Assembly (NCBI RefSeq): GCF_016464625.1
Contig: NZ_JAEAGO010000001.1
Coordinates: 496,001-560,000, forward strand
Length of the DNA stretch: 64,000 bases
From: Penaeicola halotolerans
Lineage (GTDB): Bacteria; Bacteroidota; Bacteroidia; Cytophagales; Cyclobacteriaceae
Direction of reading: 5' to 3'
Within the stretch, counting starts at the first letter, position 1; each line of letters starts with the position of its first letter. The notes beneath the pieces are model-generated. The model had not been told where the DNA came from. It worked only from the letters and a program-made list of their open reading frames with translations, and did not search any database. A program made the position numbers and the translations under genes. Positions 44,109-54,187 of the stretch are shown here, piece after piece.

Positions 44109-45290
44109 ATGAGCTATCAAAATTTTGAAACACAAGCCATCCGATTACATGATGGTACCAAAGACAATCGTGCACACGCTGCACCGCTACACTTGACCTC
44201 AAGCTTCACTTTTGACTCTGCAGAAGAAGCTAGGCAGATGTTTGCCGAAGAGATACCTGGAGACATCTACTCTCGATATGCCAATCCCAATACTAGTGAT
44301 TTGATCCAGAAACTATGTGCTGCAGAGCAAACGGAAGATGGCATCGCTACAGCCTCTGGCATGGCAGCTATGTTTGGAGCTTTAGGAGGACTCTTAAAGC
44401 AAGGTGATCACGTATTGGCTGCTCGCTCGCTGTTTGGTTCTACACATCAGATATTGACTAAGATACTGCCTGAGTGGGGAATCACGAGTTCTTATGGTGA
44501 CATCTCGAATACAAGTGCTTGGGAAGCCTTGATTCAACCAAATACTAGGATGATCTTCATTGAAACACCTTCAAACCCAGGCTTAGAGATCATAGACTTG
44601 GAATGGGTAGCTGACCTTTGTAAAAAGCATGGATTACTTTTGGTGGTAGACAACTGCTTTGCAACACCTTATCTCCAACAGCCAGCTAAATGGGGAGCTG
44701 ATATCGTGACACATAGCGCAACTAAGTACATAGATGGCCAAGGCCGTGTATTAGGAGGTTTGATTTTGGGTAAAAAGACCTTGATTGATAAGATTCGCTT
44801 TTTTACGCGTCATACTGGCCCAGCGATGTCTCCATTTAATGCTTGGGTGCTTGATAAAAGTATGGAAACACTGGCCGTCAGAATGGATCGACACTGTGAC
44901 AATGCCTTACATATCGCTCAACACTTTCAAAACAATGCGCATTTAGAATTTGTCAAATATCCTTTATTAGCGTCTCATCCTCAGTTTGAATTAGCTAAGA
45001 AACAAATGCGCAAAGGAGGGGGGATCGTTACCCTTCATTTAAAAGGAGCTTTGGAGCGTACGCAGCGATTCATCGATCATTTACAGATGATCAGTATCAC
45101 AGCAAACTTGGGCGATACACGCACGATCGTCACACATCCTGCCACTACTACTCATAGTAAATTGACAGAAGCTGAACGAAATAAAGTAGGGATCTATCCT
45201 GGTTTGGTAAGGCTTTCTGTTGGCCTAGAACATGTGGATGATATCATTTTAGATATTTCTCAAGCACTAGAAAAGTCTGCTCTTAAATAA
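44109..45290 (+). CDS. metZ: O-succinyl/acetylhomoserine sulfhydrylase (Cys/Met PLP family)
   Basis: 393 residues. Makes homocysteine from activated homoserine and sulfide, or acts as cystathionine gamma-synthase. PLP-fold I features: YSRYANPNTSDLIQKL, TASGMAAMFGALGGLL (phosphate contact), FIETPSNPGLEI, VVDNCFATPYLQQP and the PLP Lys206 in HSATKYIDGQGRVLGG. The DGQGRVLGG loop is typical of MetZ, which is why I give that symbol, but MetY or MetB specificity cannot be excluded. A SAM-I riboswitch precedes it, which confirms a methionine role. Confidence 0.92.
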   Translation: MSYQNFETQAIRLHDGTKDNRAHAAPLHLTSSFTFDSAEEARQMFAEEIPGDIYSRYANPNTSDLIQKLCAAEQTEDGIATASGMAAMFGALGGLLKQGDHVLAARSLFGSTHQILTKILPEWGITSSYGDISNTSAWEALIQPNTRMIFIETPSNPGLEIIDLEWVADLCKKHGLLLVVDNCFATPYLQQPAKWGADIVTHSATKYIDGQGRVLGGLILGKKTLIDKIRFFTRHTGPAMSPFNAWVLDKSMETLAVRMDRHCDNALHIAQHFQNNAHLEFVKYPLLASHPQFELAKKQMRKGGGIVTLHLKGALERTQRFIDHLQMISITANLGDTRTIVTHPATTTHSKLTEAERNKVGIYPGLVRLSVGLEHVDDIILDISQALEKSALK

Positions 45291-45291
45291 A

Positions 45292-45323
45292 AAATCCCTC
45301 ACTATTCAAATAGTGAGGGATTT
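45292..45323. terminator. Bidirectional terminator between metZ and ggt
   Basis: Perfect 15-base stem AAATCCCTCACTATT / AATAGTGAGGGATTT around a two-base loop. Confidence 0.88.
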
Positions 45324-45325
45324 AA

Positions 45326-47032
45326 CTAATAACCTTTAGCAGTATCATCACCTCTTGGGTCAGCACCGCCTTCTAATTTGCCATCAGGCCTGACTAAAAT
45401 AGCATCTACTCTACCGATTCCATTTCTGCTTTTAAGCGAATGTCCCATGTTTTTGAGTGTATTTTGAAGTGACTGACTCAATGTTCCATTCTCAAAGGCT
45501 ATCTCATCAGGAAGCCATTGACTATGCACTCTTGGAGCATTTACAGCCGCTTGCATACCCATGCCATGATCGATGACATTGAGGATGGTCTGATAGACAG
45601 AGGTGATGATCGTACTACCACCTGGAGTACCTACTACCATAAAGAGTTTACCATCTTTGGCAAGAATAGTAGGTGTCATGGAGCTTAGCATTCTTTTACC
45701 AGGAGAGATACTATTGGCTGCTCCACCGACAAGTCCATAGGCATTGGGAGCGCCAGGCTTGATGCTGAAGTCATCCATCTCATTATTGAGTAAAAATCCA
45801 GCACCACCTACATAAACTTTTGAACCAAAGCCGCCATTGAGGGTAGTCGTACAAGAGACGGCATTACCCGCTGCATCTACGATCGAAAAGTGGGTAGTTT
45901 GCTCAGATTCAACTAGGACAGTACCTGCTGAAATCGCGCTACTAGGGGTTGCTTTTTGTGAATCAAAATCACTCATCCTACCGAGATTGTAAGAAGTCTC
46001 AAGGAGATCATTTACAGGAACATCCACAAAGTCCGCATCACCTAGGTACTCTGCTCTATCTGCATATACTCTACGCTCAGCTTCGGTCATCAAGTGTATA
46101 GTCTCTTGACTGAAAAAGCCCATTTCTTGAATGGGATAAGCTGCAGTCATTTGTAGTAATTGTAATAGTGCTATTCCTCCACTGGAAGGTGGCGGCATAG
46201 AGATGATCTCATAGCCTCGATAATTGCCAATGAGCGGTTCTCTCCATACAGCTTCATAATTGGCTAAATCTTCTGCTGTGATGATTCCACCGCCTCGCTT
46301 CATCTCAGCAATGATCAGCTCTGCGGTTTCTCCTTGATAGAAACCTGCATTTTGATTATCGCTGATCCTCTGGAGCGTTTCAGCGAGTTCAGGGATGCGA
46401 AGCGTATCAGCAGTCAGCCAATTCGTCTTTGCAGTAAATGCAGGTGGATTGGTGCTGTACTTCAAAAAATAATCGCGCTGTACATTCATTTTTTGAGCCT
46501 CTTTCTCAGTGAGTAAAAAGCCATCTCGAGCGAGCCTGATTGCTGGCGCGAGCAGTGTCTCCCATGGTAAACTTCCATAGCGTTCATGGGCTGCTACCAT
46601 GCCTGCCACCGAACCGGGAACTCCTGAAGCTAGATGTCCTAGCCAGCTTAAGTCTTTGATTACTTCCCCATTTGCGTCTAGATACATGGTTTCAGAAGCC
46701 GCTAGCGGTGCTTTTTCTCTAAAATCTAAAGTGGCAGACTCTCCATTGGCTAGACGGATGACCATAAAGCCACCTCCTCCTATGTTACCAGCATCAGGAT
46801 AAACCACCGCTAAAGCAAACTGGGTGGCAATCGCTGCATCGATGGCATTTCCCCCTTGACGCATGATATCAGCACCCACTTGAGAAGCGATCGGATGGGC
46901 AGATACTACCATGGCACTATCTGCTAAAAGACCAATCTCTACATCATTCGCTTGTTGGCAACTAAAACTGCCTAGAGACAAAAAGATTCCGACTGCAATA
47001 GCCGGAATCTGAAGTGTTTTGTATGAAAACAT
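45326..47032 (-). CDS. ggt: Gamma-glutamyltransferase, lipoprotein form
   Basis: 568 residues. Ntn hydrolase that cleaves or transfers the gamma-glutamyl group of glutathione and related peptides in the periplasm. A lipobox-like FSCQQ near residue 25 suggests a lipoprotein. Autoprocessing site and nucleophile at Thr379 (Q|TTHFS), followed by [15 protein letters not shown]; the lid region ([16 protein letters not shown]) and substrate loop [15 protein letters not shown] are present, with [11 protein letters not shown]. Start overlaps the S9 peptidase stop by one base. Together they could release amino acids from extracellular peptides. Confidence 0.96.
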   Translation of the reverse strand: MFSYKTLQIPAIAVGIFLSLGSFSCQQANDVEIGLLADSAMVVSAHPIASQVGADIMRQGGNAIDAAIATQFALAVVYPDAGNIGGGGFMVIRLANGESATLDFREKAPLAASETMYLDANGEVIKDLSWLGHLASGVPGSVAGMVAAHERYGSLPWETLLAPAIRLARDGFLLTEKEAQKMNVQRDYFLKYSTNPPAFTAKTNWLTADTLRIPELAETLQRISDNQNAGFYQGETAELIIAEMKRGGGIITAEDLANYEAVWREPLIGNYRGYEIISMPPPSSGGIALLQLLQMTAAYPIQEMGFFSQETIHLMTEAERRVYADRAEYLGDADFVDVPVNDLLETSYNLGRMSDFDSQKATPSSAISAGTVLVESEQTTHFSIVDAAGNAVSCTTTLNGGFGSKVYVGGAGFLLNNEMDDFSIKPGAPNAYGLVGGAANSISPGKRMLSSMTPTILAKDGKLFMVVGTPGGSTIITSVYQTILNVIDHGMGMQAAVNAPRVHSQWLPDEIAFENGTLSQSLQNTLKNMGHSLKSRNGIGRVDAILVRPDGKLEGGADPRGDDTAKGY

Positions 47033-49446
47033 TACTTGTTGAGTAAGGTGTTGTTGAAGAGTTTAAGGATGCGCTTGTACTCATCTGTCCAGCTGCTCGG
47101 CTCGACAAAGCCATGATCCTCCATAGGATAGACAGCCATTTCCCAATTGTCCTTTTCTAGTTCGATCAATCGCTGAGCTAGTCTGACGACATCTTGGAAG
47201 TGTACGTTCGTATCGACCATACCATGTGCTATCAAGAGATCACCTTTAAGTCCTTCTGCAAAGTAGATTGGAGAACTTCTTCTATAAGCGATCGGATCTT
47301 CTACAGGGGTGTTGAGGATATTTGAAGTGTAACCATGATTGTAGTGTGCCCAGTCTGTAACGGATCTTAGTGCAGCTCCTGCAGCGAAAGTTTCACTTTC
47401 ATTAAACATGGCCATCAAGGTAATGAATCCACCATAAGAACCGCCATAGATACCAATCCTACCCGCATCTACACCTTTCTCGTTTACAAGCCATTTGGCA
47501 CCATCTACATGATCAGAGAGATCTTTTCCTCCCATATGTCTATAGATACCAGTACGGACATCTCTACCGTATCCAGCAGAACCTCTGTAGTCGATGTCTA
47601 AAACAGTATAGCCTAAATCAGTGAGTAAGTTGTGGAACATGTATTCTCTGAAATAAGTACTCCACCATTTGTGTGCATTCTGAAGGTAGCCAGCACCGTG
47701 GACAAAGATCACGGCAGCACCATTTTTCTTGTCAGCACTTGGTTCATAAAGTCTGGCATAGACATTTTGACCATCTGCAGCTTTGAAAGTTGTCACTTCT
47801 GGAGCTCTCCAATTATAAGCTTTGAATTCCTCTGATTGTGAATTCGTCACTTGCTGTGCTTGAGCTCCTGCCTTATTAGGCATCAGGAAAAGCTCCTGAG
47901 GCTTATTGCTAAAAGAATAAATCAGTGCAATGTTTTTCTCATCAGGTGAAAGGCTGACCTCATTATTACCTGTAAGTGAAGTGATCTGCTCAGCTTTGCC
48001 TCCATAGAGTGGCATTTTGTAAAAGTGTCGCTCACCAGGGTGCACTTGACTAGAAGTGAAATACCATGACTTCTTGTCCTGACTGATGAATGGATCAAAC
48101 ACTTCAAACTCGCCATCTGTCAATTGTTTTTTCTGACCTGTAGTGATATCTAAAAGATATAAATGACTATAGCCAGTAGCCTCAGATTGGAAATAGATGT
48201 GCTTGTTATCAGGAAGCCAACCCAATGTACCACCTCCTTGAGAGTAGCCCATACCAGGCCCAGCTATCCATGCTTCATCCCTTTGTCTATCTAGTGGAAT
48301 GAGCTTACCATTGCTGAGGTCTATCTGCATGATCCAGCGATCTTTATTGTCTTGTGAGCGAATATTGACTATGGCATATTGACCATTATCAGAATAGTAA
48401 GGGCTTGAGAAATAGACTTCTCTGTTTTTCTTTTCCCAAGTTTTCTCAGGGTAATCTTTTACGTAGTCAGGAAGATCTGCTATGCCAGGAATGTCCGCAG
48501 TACTGACTTCATAGCTTTTGTCATTTCGCACATCATAGACATGCATCGTCATGGTCGCTAGGGGATTGCCTACTTTAGTACGTGCATTGATGTCAGTAGT
48601 GTAGCCACTCTCGTCAAGATAGTCAGGTACTATCGTTCTTTTACCTCCTGTAGCTGGCTTGTAGATATTATAGGTGACAAAGTTCCCATCAGGGCTTACT
48701 TGGATGCCATTAAAGAAGCCAGTTCCAGCCGAAATACTTTTTCTTCCAGTCGGTTCTGAACGCATCATATTATTATAGGCACGACTAGCTTCCCGCTTAG
48801 CATTCCTGTCTTGTAGCACCTGTATGAGTGCTGTATTGTCTTCTTGGAGCCAATCATCTTGATCAGAACTGCTGCCGCTTCCATTTCTATTACTAGACCT
48901 GTCTCCACCATTTCCAGGACTAGCAAAGTTGGTGATCTGAGTCAGCGCACTATTTGACCTGTCTAGGATATAGACATTATTGTTAAAGTTGAAGCTGATC
49001 TTACTTTCATCTAGCATAAATGCCGCATTGCTAATATTACCGCCTAGATCCAAGATCGTCTGATGCGTATTTTTCTTCATATCTTGAAGCTTGAGCATAC
49101 CATTTTGAGTATACAACTTCAGTGTCTTTTTGGTATTGAAAGTGCCTCCTCTAGGTAAAAATGCTTTGCGTTCAGCGATGGTTACTTTGCGAATAGTCTC
49201 TGGTTTATTCGCTTCCATCACATAAAGGGAATCTGCTGGATCTGCATTGTCTTTATTCCAAGTGAAGTAGAGTTTGCTACCATCTTCACTCCAATAAGGG
49301 TTTGAAGGAAAGCTTCCCATCCACTTAGGATCCTTCATGATTTTCTCAACACTTAGAGCAGATGTCTGTGCCCAAGCAGTCTGGCCAAGCCAAAGAAAGG
49401 CTATCAAGAGCCAAATTGATTGCTGTAAAAATTTCTTCATGATCAT
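47032..49446 (-). CDS. S9-family prolyl oligopeptidase, exported
   Basis: 804 residues; signal peptide [20 protein letters not shown]...AWAQ (a second Met two residues in is an equally good start at 49440). A beta-propeller (about 40-540; repeats like [22 protein letters not shown]) caps an alpha/beta-hydrolase domain. Catalytic Ser in YGGSYGGF, Asp in [10 protein letters not shown] and His in [13 protein letters not shown] low-complexity Ser/Asn/Gly/Asp insert occurs near 178-195. Probably a DPP-IV or aminoacyl-peptidase-like enzyme. Upstream gene of the ggt operon. Confidence 0.95.
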   Translation of the reverse strand: MIMKKFLQQSIWLLIAFLWLGQTAWAQTSALSVEKIMKDPKWMGSFPSNPYWSEDGSKLYFTWNKDNADPADSLYVMEANKPETIRKVTIAERKAFLPRGGTFNTKKTLKLYTQNGMLKLQDMKKNTHQTILDLGGNISNAAFMLDESKISFNFNNNVYILDRSNSALTQITNFASPGNGGDRSSNRNGSGSSSDQDDWLQEDNTALIQVLQDRNAKREASRAYNNMMRSEPTGRKSISAGTGFFNGIQVSPDGNFVTYNIYKPATGGKRTIVPDYLDESGYTTDINARTKVGNPLATMTMHVYDVRNDKSYEVSTADIPGIADLPDYVKDYPEKTWEKKNREVYFSSPYYSDNGQYAIVNIRSQDNKDRWIMQIDLSNGKLIPLDRQRDEAWIAGPGMGYSQGGGTLGWLPDNKHIYFQSEATGYSHLYLLDITTGQKKQLTDGEFEVFDPFISQDKKSWYFTSSQVHPGERHFYKMPLYGGKAEQITSLTGNNEVSLSPDEKNIALIYSFSNKPQELFLMPNKAGAQAQQVTNSQSEEFKAYNWRAPEVTTFKAADGQNVYARLYEPSADKKNGAAVIFVHGAGYLQNAHKWWSTYFREYMFHNLLTDLGYTVLDIDYRGSAGYGRDVRTGIYRHMGGKDLSDHVDGAKWLVNEKGVDAGRIGIYGGSYGGFITLMAMFNESETFAAGAALRSVTDWAHYNHGYTSNILNTPVEDPIAYRRSSPIYFAEGLKGDLLIAHGMVDTNVHFQDVVRLAQRLIELEKDNWEMAVYPMEDHGFVEPSSWTDEYKRILKLFNNTLLNK

Positions 49447-49615
49447 ATAGGCTGTATTGTTTATTTACTTTCTCAATTAGCCGAAAAGATGATTAAATAC
49501 CAAAAGATTTCAGATGAGTGGTAAAAGCATGTTCAAAAATGAACGATAATGTTTGCTCAAAATTAATTTTATGTTCATATTGAATGCCTGATTATTAAAA
49601 AAAAGGAAATAAAGC

Positions 49616-50026
49616 ATGGCTAGAGCAAAGGATCATTTATTGATCGTCAGTGATGACCAGCGCTTCATCAAAGTAATGGAGCTGTTGTTTGCAGAAGATT
49701 ATCATCTTGTAGTACAATCTCCTGCTTGGCAAAAGATGACAAATACTGATGAGTCTGTTATCAAGTTTGTCTTTATAGATATTTATGATCTGGTAGAAGA
49801 AACCGCGATTCAATTGATCAAATTAGCTGCTGAAACTATCCCTGATGCGTCTATTGCTATCTTGCAACCATTACAAGCATGCAAAGCAGAACAATTGAAA
49901 AATAGGTTTTCTGAAATTGATGAATGCTTTGACAAGCCAGTAGACGCACTAGCCCTCAAACAATACGTAGCTCGATGGGGGCAACGATCGGAGTCTAAAT
50001 CTAGCTTTAGTTTCTTAAGGTTTTAG
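49616..50026 (+). CDS. Degenerate response-regulator receiver domain protein
   Basis: 136 residues, a single receiver fold without output domain. Acidic pair Asp13-Asp14, phospho-acceptor candidate Asp55 (FVFIDIYD) and Lys107 (FDKPVD) are present, but the conserved Thr/Ser after the fourth strand is replaced (Leu83 in AILQPL), and sequence around it is poorly conserved. It may be phosphorylated yet unable to switch normally. Its stop overlaps by four bases the stop of the convergent receiver-HPt gene. Confidence 0.75.
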   Translation: MARAKDHLLIVSDDQRFIKVMELLFAEDYHLVVQSPAWQKMTNTDESVIKFVFIDIYDLVEETAIQLIKLAAETIPDASIAILQPLQACKAEQLKNRFSEIDECFDKPVDALALKQYVARWGQRSESKSSFSFLRF

Positions 50027-50799
50027 AGTTTTTTTATGGCTACTGCCAACTCTTGAACGGCTTGCTGTATCGTTTCCTTGATCAAGTTGTAATCACTCTC
50101 AATTTCAGGATAGACCTTCTTTTGTCGCTGATTACGTTCATAGCGAACAACCTCATCTTTAATCATATTGATCCCCATAAAGGCCAAAGTTGGTTTGATC
50201 TTGTGCACGATAGCGCCACATTTAGCTTGATCACTTGCTTTATGAGCCGCTTCCAATTCTGAAAGATTACCAGGAGTATTTTTAATAAAAGTCTCAATCA
50301 TCTGTATTTGCAAGCCAACATCTCCTTCAGAGATTTCTTTTAGGTAGTCTAAATTGATGTATTGATAGTTGATCTCCTCGTTCTGAGTTGCATGGGGTGA
50401 GTTGCTCAGTATTTCATGGGAGATTAATCTTACAAGCAAACTACTAAGATCCTCTGGCTTAAATGGTTTACTCACAAAGCCATTCATCTTAAGTGCAGTA
50501 CATTTAGTGCGACTTTCTACCGTATCATTCGCAGTGAGTGCTATGATGATGGCTTCACTATCTATTGATCTGATGGCTGCCGTAGCCTCAAATCCATCCA
50601 TGACAGGCATCTGCAGATCCATCAAGATGGCATCAAATAGTGCTGGCTTAAATACATCTACTGCTTCCTCTCCATGATTGGCTAAAGTGACTTCTGCTCC
50701 CCATTTTTTCAAGAGGCTCATAACATACATTTGATTGATAGGATTATCTTCGACTACCAGTATGTGTTTTCCGAAAAGTAAATTTGACTGATCGCTCAC
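50023..50799 (-). CDS. Receiver-HPt phosphorelay protein
   Basis: 258 residues. Receiver domain 10-130 with Glu17-Asp18, phospho-Asp61 (LMDLQMPVMDGFEA), Thr89 and Lys111. HPt domain about 160-255 with phospho-His199 in IVHKIKPTLAFMG. No DNA-binding or enzymatic output, so it is a middle or late phosphorelay component that resembles the C-terminal end of a hybrid histidine kinase. No kinase is encoded in the window. Convergent with the degenerate receiver. Confidence 0.92.
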   Translation of the reverse strand: MSDQSNLLFGKHILVVEDNPINQMYVMSLLKKWGAEVTLANHGEEAVDVFKPALFDAILMDLQMPVMDGFEATAAIRSIDSEAIIIALTANDTVESRTKCTALKMNGFVSKPFKPEDLSSLLVRLISHEILSNSPHATQNEEINYQYINLDYLKEISEGDVGLQIQMIETFIKNTPGNLSELEAAHKASDQAKCGAIVHKIKPTLAFMGINMIKDEVVRYERNQRQKKVYPEIESDYNLIKETIQQAVQELAVAIKKL

Positions 50800-50985
50800 A
50801 AGAGTGGAAAAATAGAGATAGGTAATACTTGCATTATCAAAGGTTTATATGTGGTGGTTAAGCTACTAAACATAAATGTACCTAAATTTAATAAGGTATA
50901 ATCATATTTCATGTTAAAAATATTTTGTCAATCGAATTAACAAGAGAGTTCTTTCTTTGGTTTGACATATCTTCGATATTTGTTT

Positions 50986-51558
50986 ATGAAAAAATATACC
51001 AACCGATTTCGGGAAAGCTTAATTGTTCCGATGAGGTTTACTTTTCTGATCTTATTGAGTTACTTTTTCTTGAGAGCTTTCGGCATCTCTACGAGCTATC
51101 TTGGGATTTTACCTAGAGATGTCTTTGGTCTTATAGGAGTGATCACTGCTCCTTTAGCACATGGCAATCTCTCTCACTTGATGTCCAATATTTTCCCTGT
51201 CTTTTTACTGACTTCATTGCTGTACTTTTTCTATGATAAAATAGCCGACCAAGTCTTTTTGTACTGCTATTTGGTGACAAACCTGCTCGTGTGGATTATC
51301 GGAAGACCGTATATTCATATTGGTGCTAGTGGTTTGGTATATGGCTTGGCTACTTTCATCGTTGCGATGGGGATTTTTCGAGGGAGATTCATCTCCATAG
51401 TATTGGCACTTCTGATTGTATTTCTATATGGAGGGATGATCTATGGCATTCTCCCTAGCAATCCCTACATTTCTTGGGAGGCGCATTTCAGTGGTGCTTT
51501 GACGGGCTTGCTCGTAGGGCTATGGATGAGTAGGCAGCGCAGGGTTTCAAGCTTATAA
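50986..51558 (+). CDS. Rhomboid intramembrane serine protease
   Basis: 190 residues from the ATG at 50986 (the frame extends eight codons to a TTG, rejected). Six membrane helices predicted. Catalytic dyad: Ser115 in the GASG motif of the fourth helix and His167 in WEAHFSGALTG of the last. Also HxxxN in LSHLMSN after the first loop. Cuts membrane proteins near or in the bilayer. The target is unknown. Single gene; the first helix is preceded by a basic stretch. Confidence 0.95.
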   Translation: MKKYTNRFRESLIVPMRFTFLILLSYFFLRAFGISTSYLGILPRDVFGLIGVITAPLAHGNLSHLMSNIFPVFLLTSLLYFFYDKIADQVFLYCYLVTNLLVWIIGRPYIHIGASGLVYGLATFIVAMGIFRGRFISIVLALLIVFLYGGMIYGILPSNPYISWEAHFSGALTGLLVGLWMSRQRRVSSL

Positions 51559-51561
51559 AAA

Positions 51562-51583
51562 AAGCTCGTCTTGAGACGAGCTT
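51562..51583. terminator. Hairpin terminator between rhomboid and cyclophilin genes
   Basis: Perfect 10-base arms AAGCTCGTCT / AGACGAGCTT with a two-base gap. The T-run (TTTTTTTA) is on the minus strand, so it mainly ends the cyclophilin transcript. Confidence 0.82.
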
Positions 51584-51590
51584 GAGTAAT

Positions 51591-52022
51591 TTAGCTGATG
51601 ACGATCTTTTCGATAAGGTCACCCTGCTTGATCTGATCGATGATGTCTAAGCCATCGACTACTTTGCCGAAGCAAGTGTGATTTCTATCCAAGTGCTGTG
51701 TATTCTGTCTGTTGTGGCAGATGAAAAACTGTGATCCGCCTGTATTTCTACCAGCATGTGCCATAGAAAGTACACCTTTGTCATGATACTGATTGTCTCC
51801 AGTAAGTTCGCAATCTATCTTGTACCCTGGTCCACCTGTACCATCACCTTTAGGACAGCCGCCCTGAATCACAAAGTTTGGGATCACACGGTGGAAAGTT
51901 AGTCCATCATAAAAACCTTTTTCTGATAAGTCGATAAAATTTTTGACAGTGTTAGGAGCATCCTTTTCGAAGAACTCTACTGTCATCACGCCCTTAGAGG
52001 TATGTATTGCTGCTTTTTTCAT
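51591..52022 (-). CDS. Peptidyl-prolyl isomerase, cyclophilin type
   Basis: 143 residues, a single small cyclophilin domain without signal peptide, so cytosolic. Signature motifs: YDGLTFHRVIPNFVIQGGCPKGDGTGGPGY, MAHAGRNTGGSQFFI and HTCFGKVVDGLDIIDQI. Catalytic Arg (FHRV) and the Gln/Phe pair are intact. Speeds proline isomerisation in folding. Single gene. Confidence 0.96.
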   Translation of the reverse strand: MKKAAIHTSKGVMTVEFFEKDAPNTVKNFIDLSEKGFYDGLTFHRVIPNFVIQGGCPKGDGTGGPGYKIDCELTGDNQYHDKGVLSMAHAGRNTGGSQFFICHNRQNTQHLDRNHTCFGKVVDGLDIIDQIKQGDLIEKIVIS

Positions 52023-52117
52023 ATAAATGTTAAGTTTAATATCTATTCACTACATACGAATAAAGTACTTTGTGAAGATTACTTTGGGTTTTATACTTAA
52101 TGTTAAATTACCGATCG

Positions 52118-52125
52118 CAAAATTA
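52118..52125 (-). promoter_or_regulatory. Candidate -7 element (TAATTTTG) of the cyclophilin gene
   Basis: Minus-strand TAATTTTG followed by CG, 96 bases before the ATG; the same decamer context CTTAATTTTGCG occurs before the DEAD-box gene. -33 is only TTAG-like. Confidence 0.4.
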
Positions 52126-52176
52126 AGCCCCTTTGTCTGAATATAACTAATTTTACCAAGAAGAAAATTTGGAGAC

Positions 52177-52650
52177 ATGTCAAAAATGAAGCAAACACTC
52201 CGAATGATGCGTTGGTGGCCACCGTTTTTAGGGGCAGGGATCAGGGTGATTTCGGTAGATGATCAGGTGAGAAAGGTAGTGGTACGCATGCGACTTTCTT
52301 GGTGGAACCGCAATATTGTCAAGGTACATTTTGGTGGTTCGCTATATGCCATGACTGATCCTTTTTATATGTTGATGCTCATTCATAACTTAGGTAAAGA
52401 CTATGTCATCTGGGATAAAGCGGCAGAGATTAGATTCTTGAAACCAGGTAAGTCAACTGTCTTTGCTGAATTTTTTCTCACAGAGGAACGTCTTAGCGAA
52501 ATCAAAATGCAAGTAGATGAGTTAGGTAAAAAGGATGTGAGTTTTATAGTCCTTGTAAAGGCTGACACTGGCGAAGTGGTAGCAGAAGTGAAAAAGGTCA
52601 TTTACATCAGAAGAAAAGATTATCAACCAAAAAGAATCCAAGTCAAGTAG
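52177..52650 (+). CDS. DUF4442 hotdog-fold protein (thioesterase-like)
   Basis: 157 residues. DUF4442 belongs to the hotdog superfamily related to PaaI-type acyl-CoA thioesterases. Pattern: WWPPFLGAGIRVI, MRLSWWNRNIVKVHFGGSLYAMTDPFYMLML, and DKAAEIRFLKPGKSTVFAEF. The HFGGS-D segment takes the place of the thioesterase active loop. Likely acyl-CoA hydrolase or binding. First of three tightly spaced genes (5-base gap, then 1-base overlap). Confidence 0.88.
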   Translation: MSKMKQTLRMMRWWPPFLGAGIRVISVDDQVRKVVVRMRLSWWNRNIVKVHFGGSLYAMTDPFYMLMLIHNLGKDYVIWDKAAEIRFLKPGKSTVFAEFFLTEERLSEIKMQVDELGKKDVSFIVLVKADTGEVVAEVKKVIYIRRKDYQPKRIQVK

Positions 52651-52655
52651 TCAAG

Positions 52656-52838
52656 ATGAGTAAGGGTAAGAAGATATTTCTGGCAGCAGCCATTGTGTTT
52701 TTTATCATCATGCTCTATATCGGGTATGATATCTCCACGAGAACCCGTTTTCCAGGTTCAAAGGGCTATCTAAAAGAGTCTGTATTGCCATCTGATGACA
52801 GCACAGCGAGTGATTCTACCAATACTGATCAGAAGTAA
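52656..52838 (+). CDS. Small single-pass membrane protein
   Basis: 60 residues: basic start (MSKGKKIF), one membrane helix (about 7-24), then a polar tail rich in Ser, Asp and Thr (SDDSTASDSTNTDQK). No known family. Tight packing between DUF4442 and DUF2452 genes supports it as a real gene. Confidence 0.7.
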   Translation: MSKGKKIFLAAAIVFFIIMLYIGYDISTRTRFPGSKGYLKESVLPSDDSTASDSTNTDQK

Positions 52839-53320
52839 TGAGTAAACCAGGAGGGAAAAAGATTAACGTTGAGCAGATCGATCTGGAACGTATGAAGGAG
52901 TTCGTGACCGAAAATCCAGGCATCTTACCTTATGCGCATCAGTCGGGAAGTGCCCTCGTCAAGCCAGAAGATGTGGGCAAAGTAAAAGGTCGTGCAGTAG
53001 CTGCCATGCATAGTCAGACTGACATGCAGATGACTCAGATCTATAAGCAGATGGAGCTATTAGCTCAGCAAGCTGCTATGCTCAAAAAACGTGTGGAAGT
53101 CTCTGAGCGCATCTATCAAACTCAGATGAGTTTTGAGCCCTTGATCAACCATATCTACTACCTCTATGAGCGCAAAGATGGCCAAGACATGCTCTCCATG
53201 GTAGCACCTAATGAATGGGGTCGTAAGCTACCCTTCAATCGCTATGTAGCTAAAGTCAAACTACTGGCTGACCATACTTGGGAAATCCTCGAAGAGGGAA
53301 GTACCGAATCAGAAGCATAA
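52838..53320 (+). CDS. DUF2452 protein
   Basis: 160 residues. Family hallmarks: NPGILPYAHQSGSALVKPEDVGKVKGRAVAAMHSQTD, a helical QMTQIYKQMELLAQQAAMLKKRVEVSERIYQ segment and a C-terminal LYERKDGQDMLSMVAPNEWG...YVAKVKLLADHTWEIL. Cytosolic; function unknown. Start overlaps the previous stop (TAATG). Ends in a strong terminator. Confidence 0.88.
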   Translation: MSKPGGKKINVEQIDLERMKEFVTENPGILPYAHQSGSALVKPEDVGKVKGRAVAAMHSQTDMQMTQIYKQMELLAQQAAMLKKRVEVSERIYQTQMSFEPLINHIYYLYERKDGQDMLSMVAPNEWGRKLPFNRYVAKVKLLADHTWEILEEGSTESEA

Positions 53321-53324
53321 AAAA

Positions 53325-53353
53325 TGCCTTGACGAAATCGTCAAGGCGTTTTT
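53325..53353 (+). terminator. Intrinsic terminator of the DUF4442-DUF2452 operon
   Basis: Perfect stem GCCTTGACGA / TCGTCAAGGC (53326-53335, 53338-53347) followed by GTTTTTG. Confidence 0.85.
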
Positions 53354-53483
53354 GTTTTCAAAAAATAGCGTGAATTGTATTATGACACTAAATTATTAAA
53401 TACTTTCTGATAAGCAATAACTAAGCTGTATTATTTTGTATTTTTTGATTAATCGTAAATCAATATAAGGCTTATCGGGTTGT

Positions 53484-54149
53484 ATGAATATCAAATTGAA
53501 AAGAATTGAAGAAGTCTTGCTAGAAGCCTTTGTAGATCCAGCAACAGTTGTGACGGCATCCCTACATGCAAGCGAGCAGCAACGCTTAAATGCTGATGCT
53601 ACACTCATAGAGTTGGCAGAGGACTTGGGAGTGAGCCATTTATCTGTGCCAGCATCATTATCATTTGATTTTAAAGCGCGTAGTGTGATGATCCTTTGGG
53701 ATGATGTCACTACATTTCACCGATACAGAGGCATCAGCCTACGCAATACCCTGTATGAAAACATCAAATACAAGTGGCATGCAGAGCAGCAGCGCTATTG
53801 TCGTACTTATGAGTCGCAGTGTCTCAAAGCAGCAGGTACCTTCAGCGAATGGAATGGGGGCACACCAGCTTATCAGCTCTTTGGGCGCTCCTCAGAGCCA
53901 GGAGATTTTGGTGGGGCAGGTGCGGCAGGCTGGAAGTATCGGGCTTATGTAGCTTTTTGTCAAGACCTGTACCTGATCAGACAAAATATTCCCATGCTAC
54001 GAGTGAGTGTCTATGATCCACTCTTAATAGATGGAAAGATGCAGCCCTTAGGATTTCTACTTCAAAATAACTTTGCTCAGCATAAGAGTTACTTGGTAAA
54101 TTACTTCAAGCGCAAAGTCGAGCAAGCCATGTTTGCATATCTGGCGTAG
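53484..54149 (+). CDS. Unrecognised cytosolic protein
   Basis: 221 residues, no signal peptide or membrane helix. Distinctive parts: a helical basic start (MNIKLKRIEEVLLEAF), an aromatic middle (WDDVTTFHRYRGISLRNTLYENIKYKW), Cys residues in RYCRTYESQCLKAAG, a Gly/Pro-rich loop (GGTPAYQLFGRSSEPGDFGGAGAAGWKYRA) and RVSVYDPLLIDG. The spacing of Glu in YESQC and the later conserved-looking Gly-rich loop could suit a nuclease-like fold, but I cannot support this. Isolated, between the DUF2452 terminator and pit. Confidence 0.7.
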   Translation: MNIKLKRIEEVLLEAFVDPATVVTASLHASEQQRLNADATLIELAEDLGVSHLSVPASLSFDFKARSVMILWDDVTTFHRYRGISLRNTLYENIKYKWHAEQQRYCRTYESQCLKAAGTFSEWNGGTPAYQLFGRSSEPGDFGGAGAAGWKYRAYVAFCQDLYLIRQNIPMLRVSVYDPLLIDGKMQPLGFLLQNNFAQHKSYLVNYFKRKVEQAMFAYLA

Positions 54150-54187
54150 TGCTTAAGTCAAAGTCTGTGTCGTTTGTTGATTGAAAT

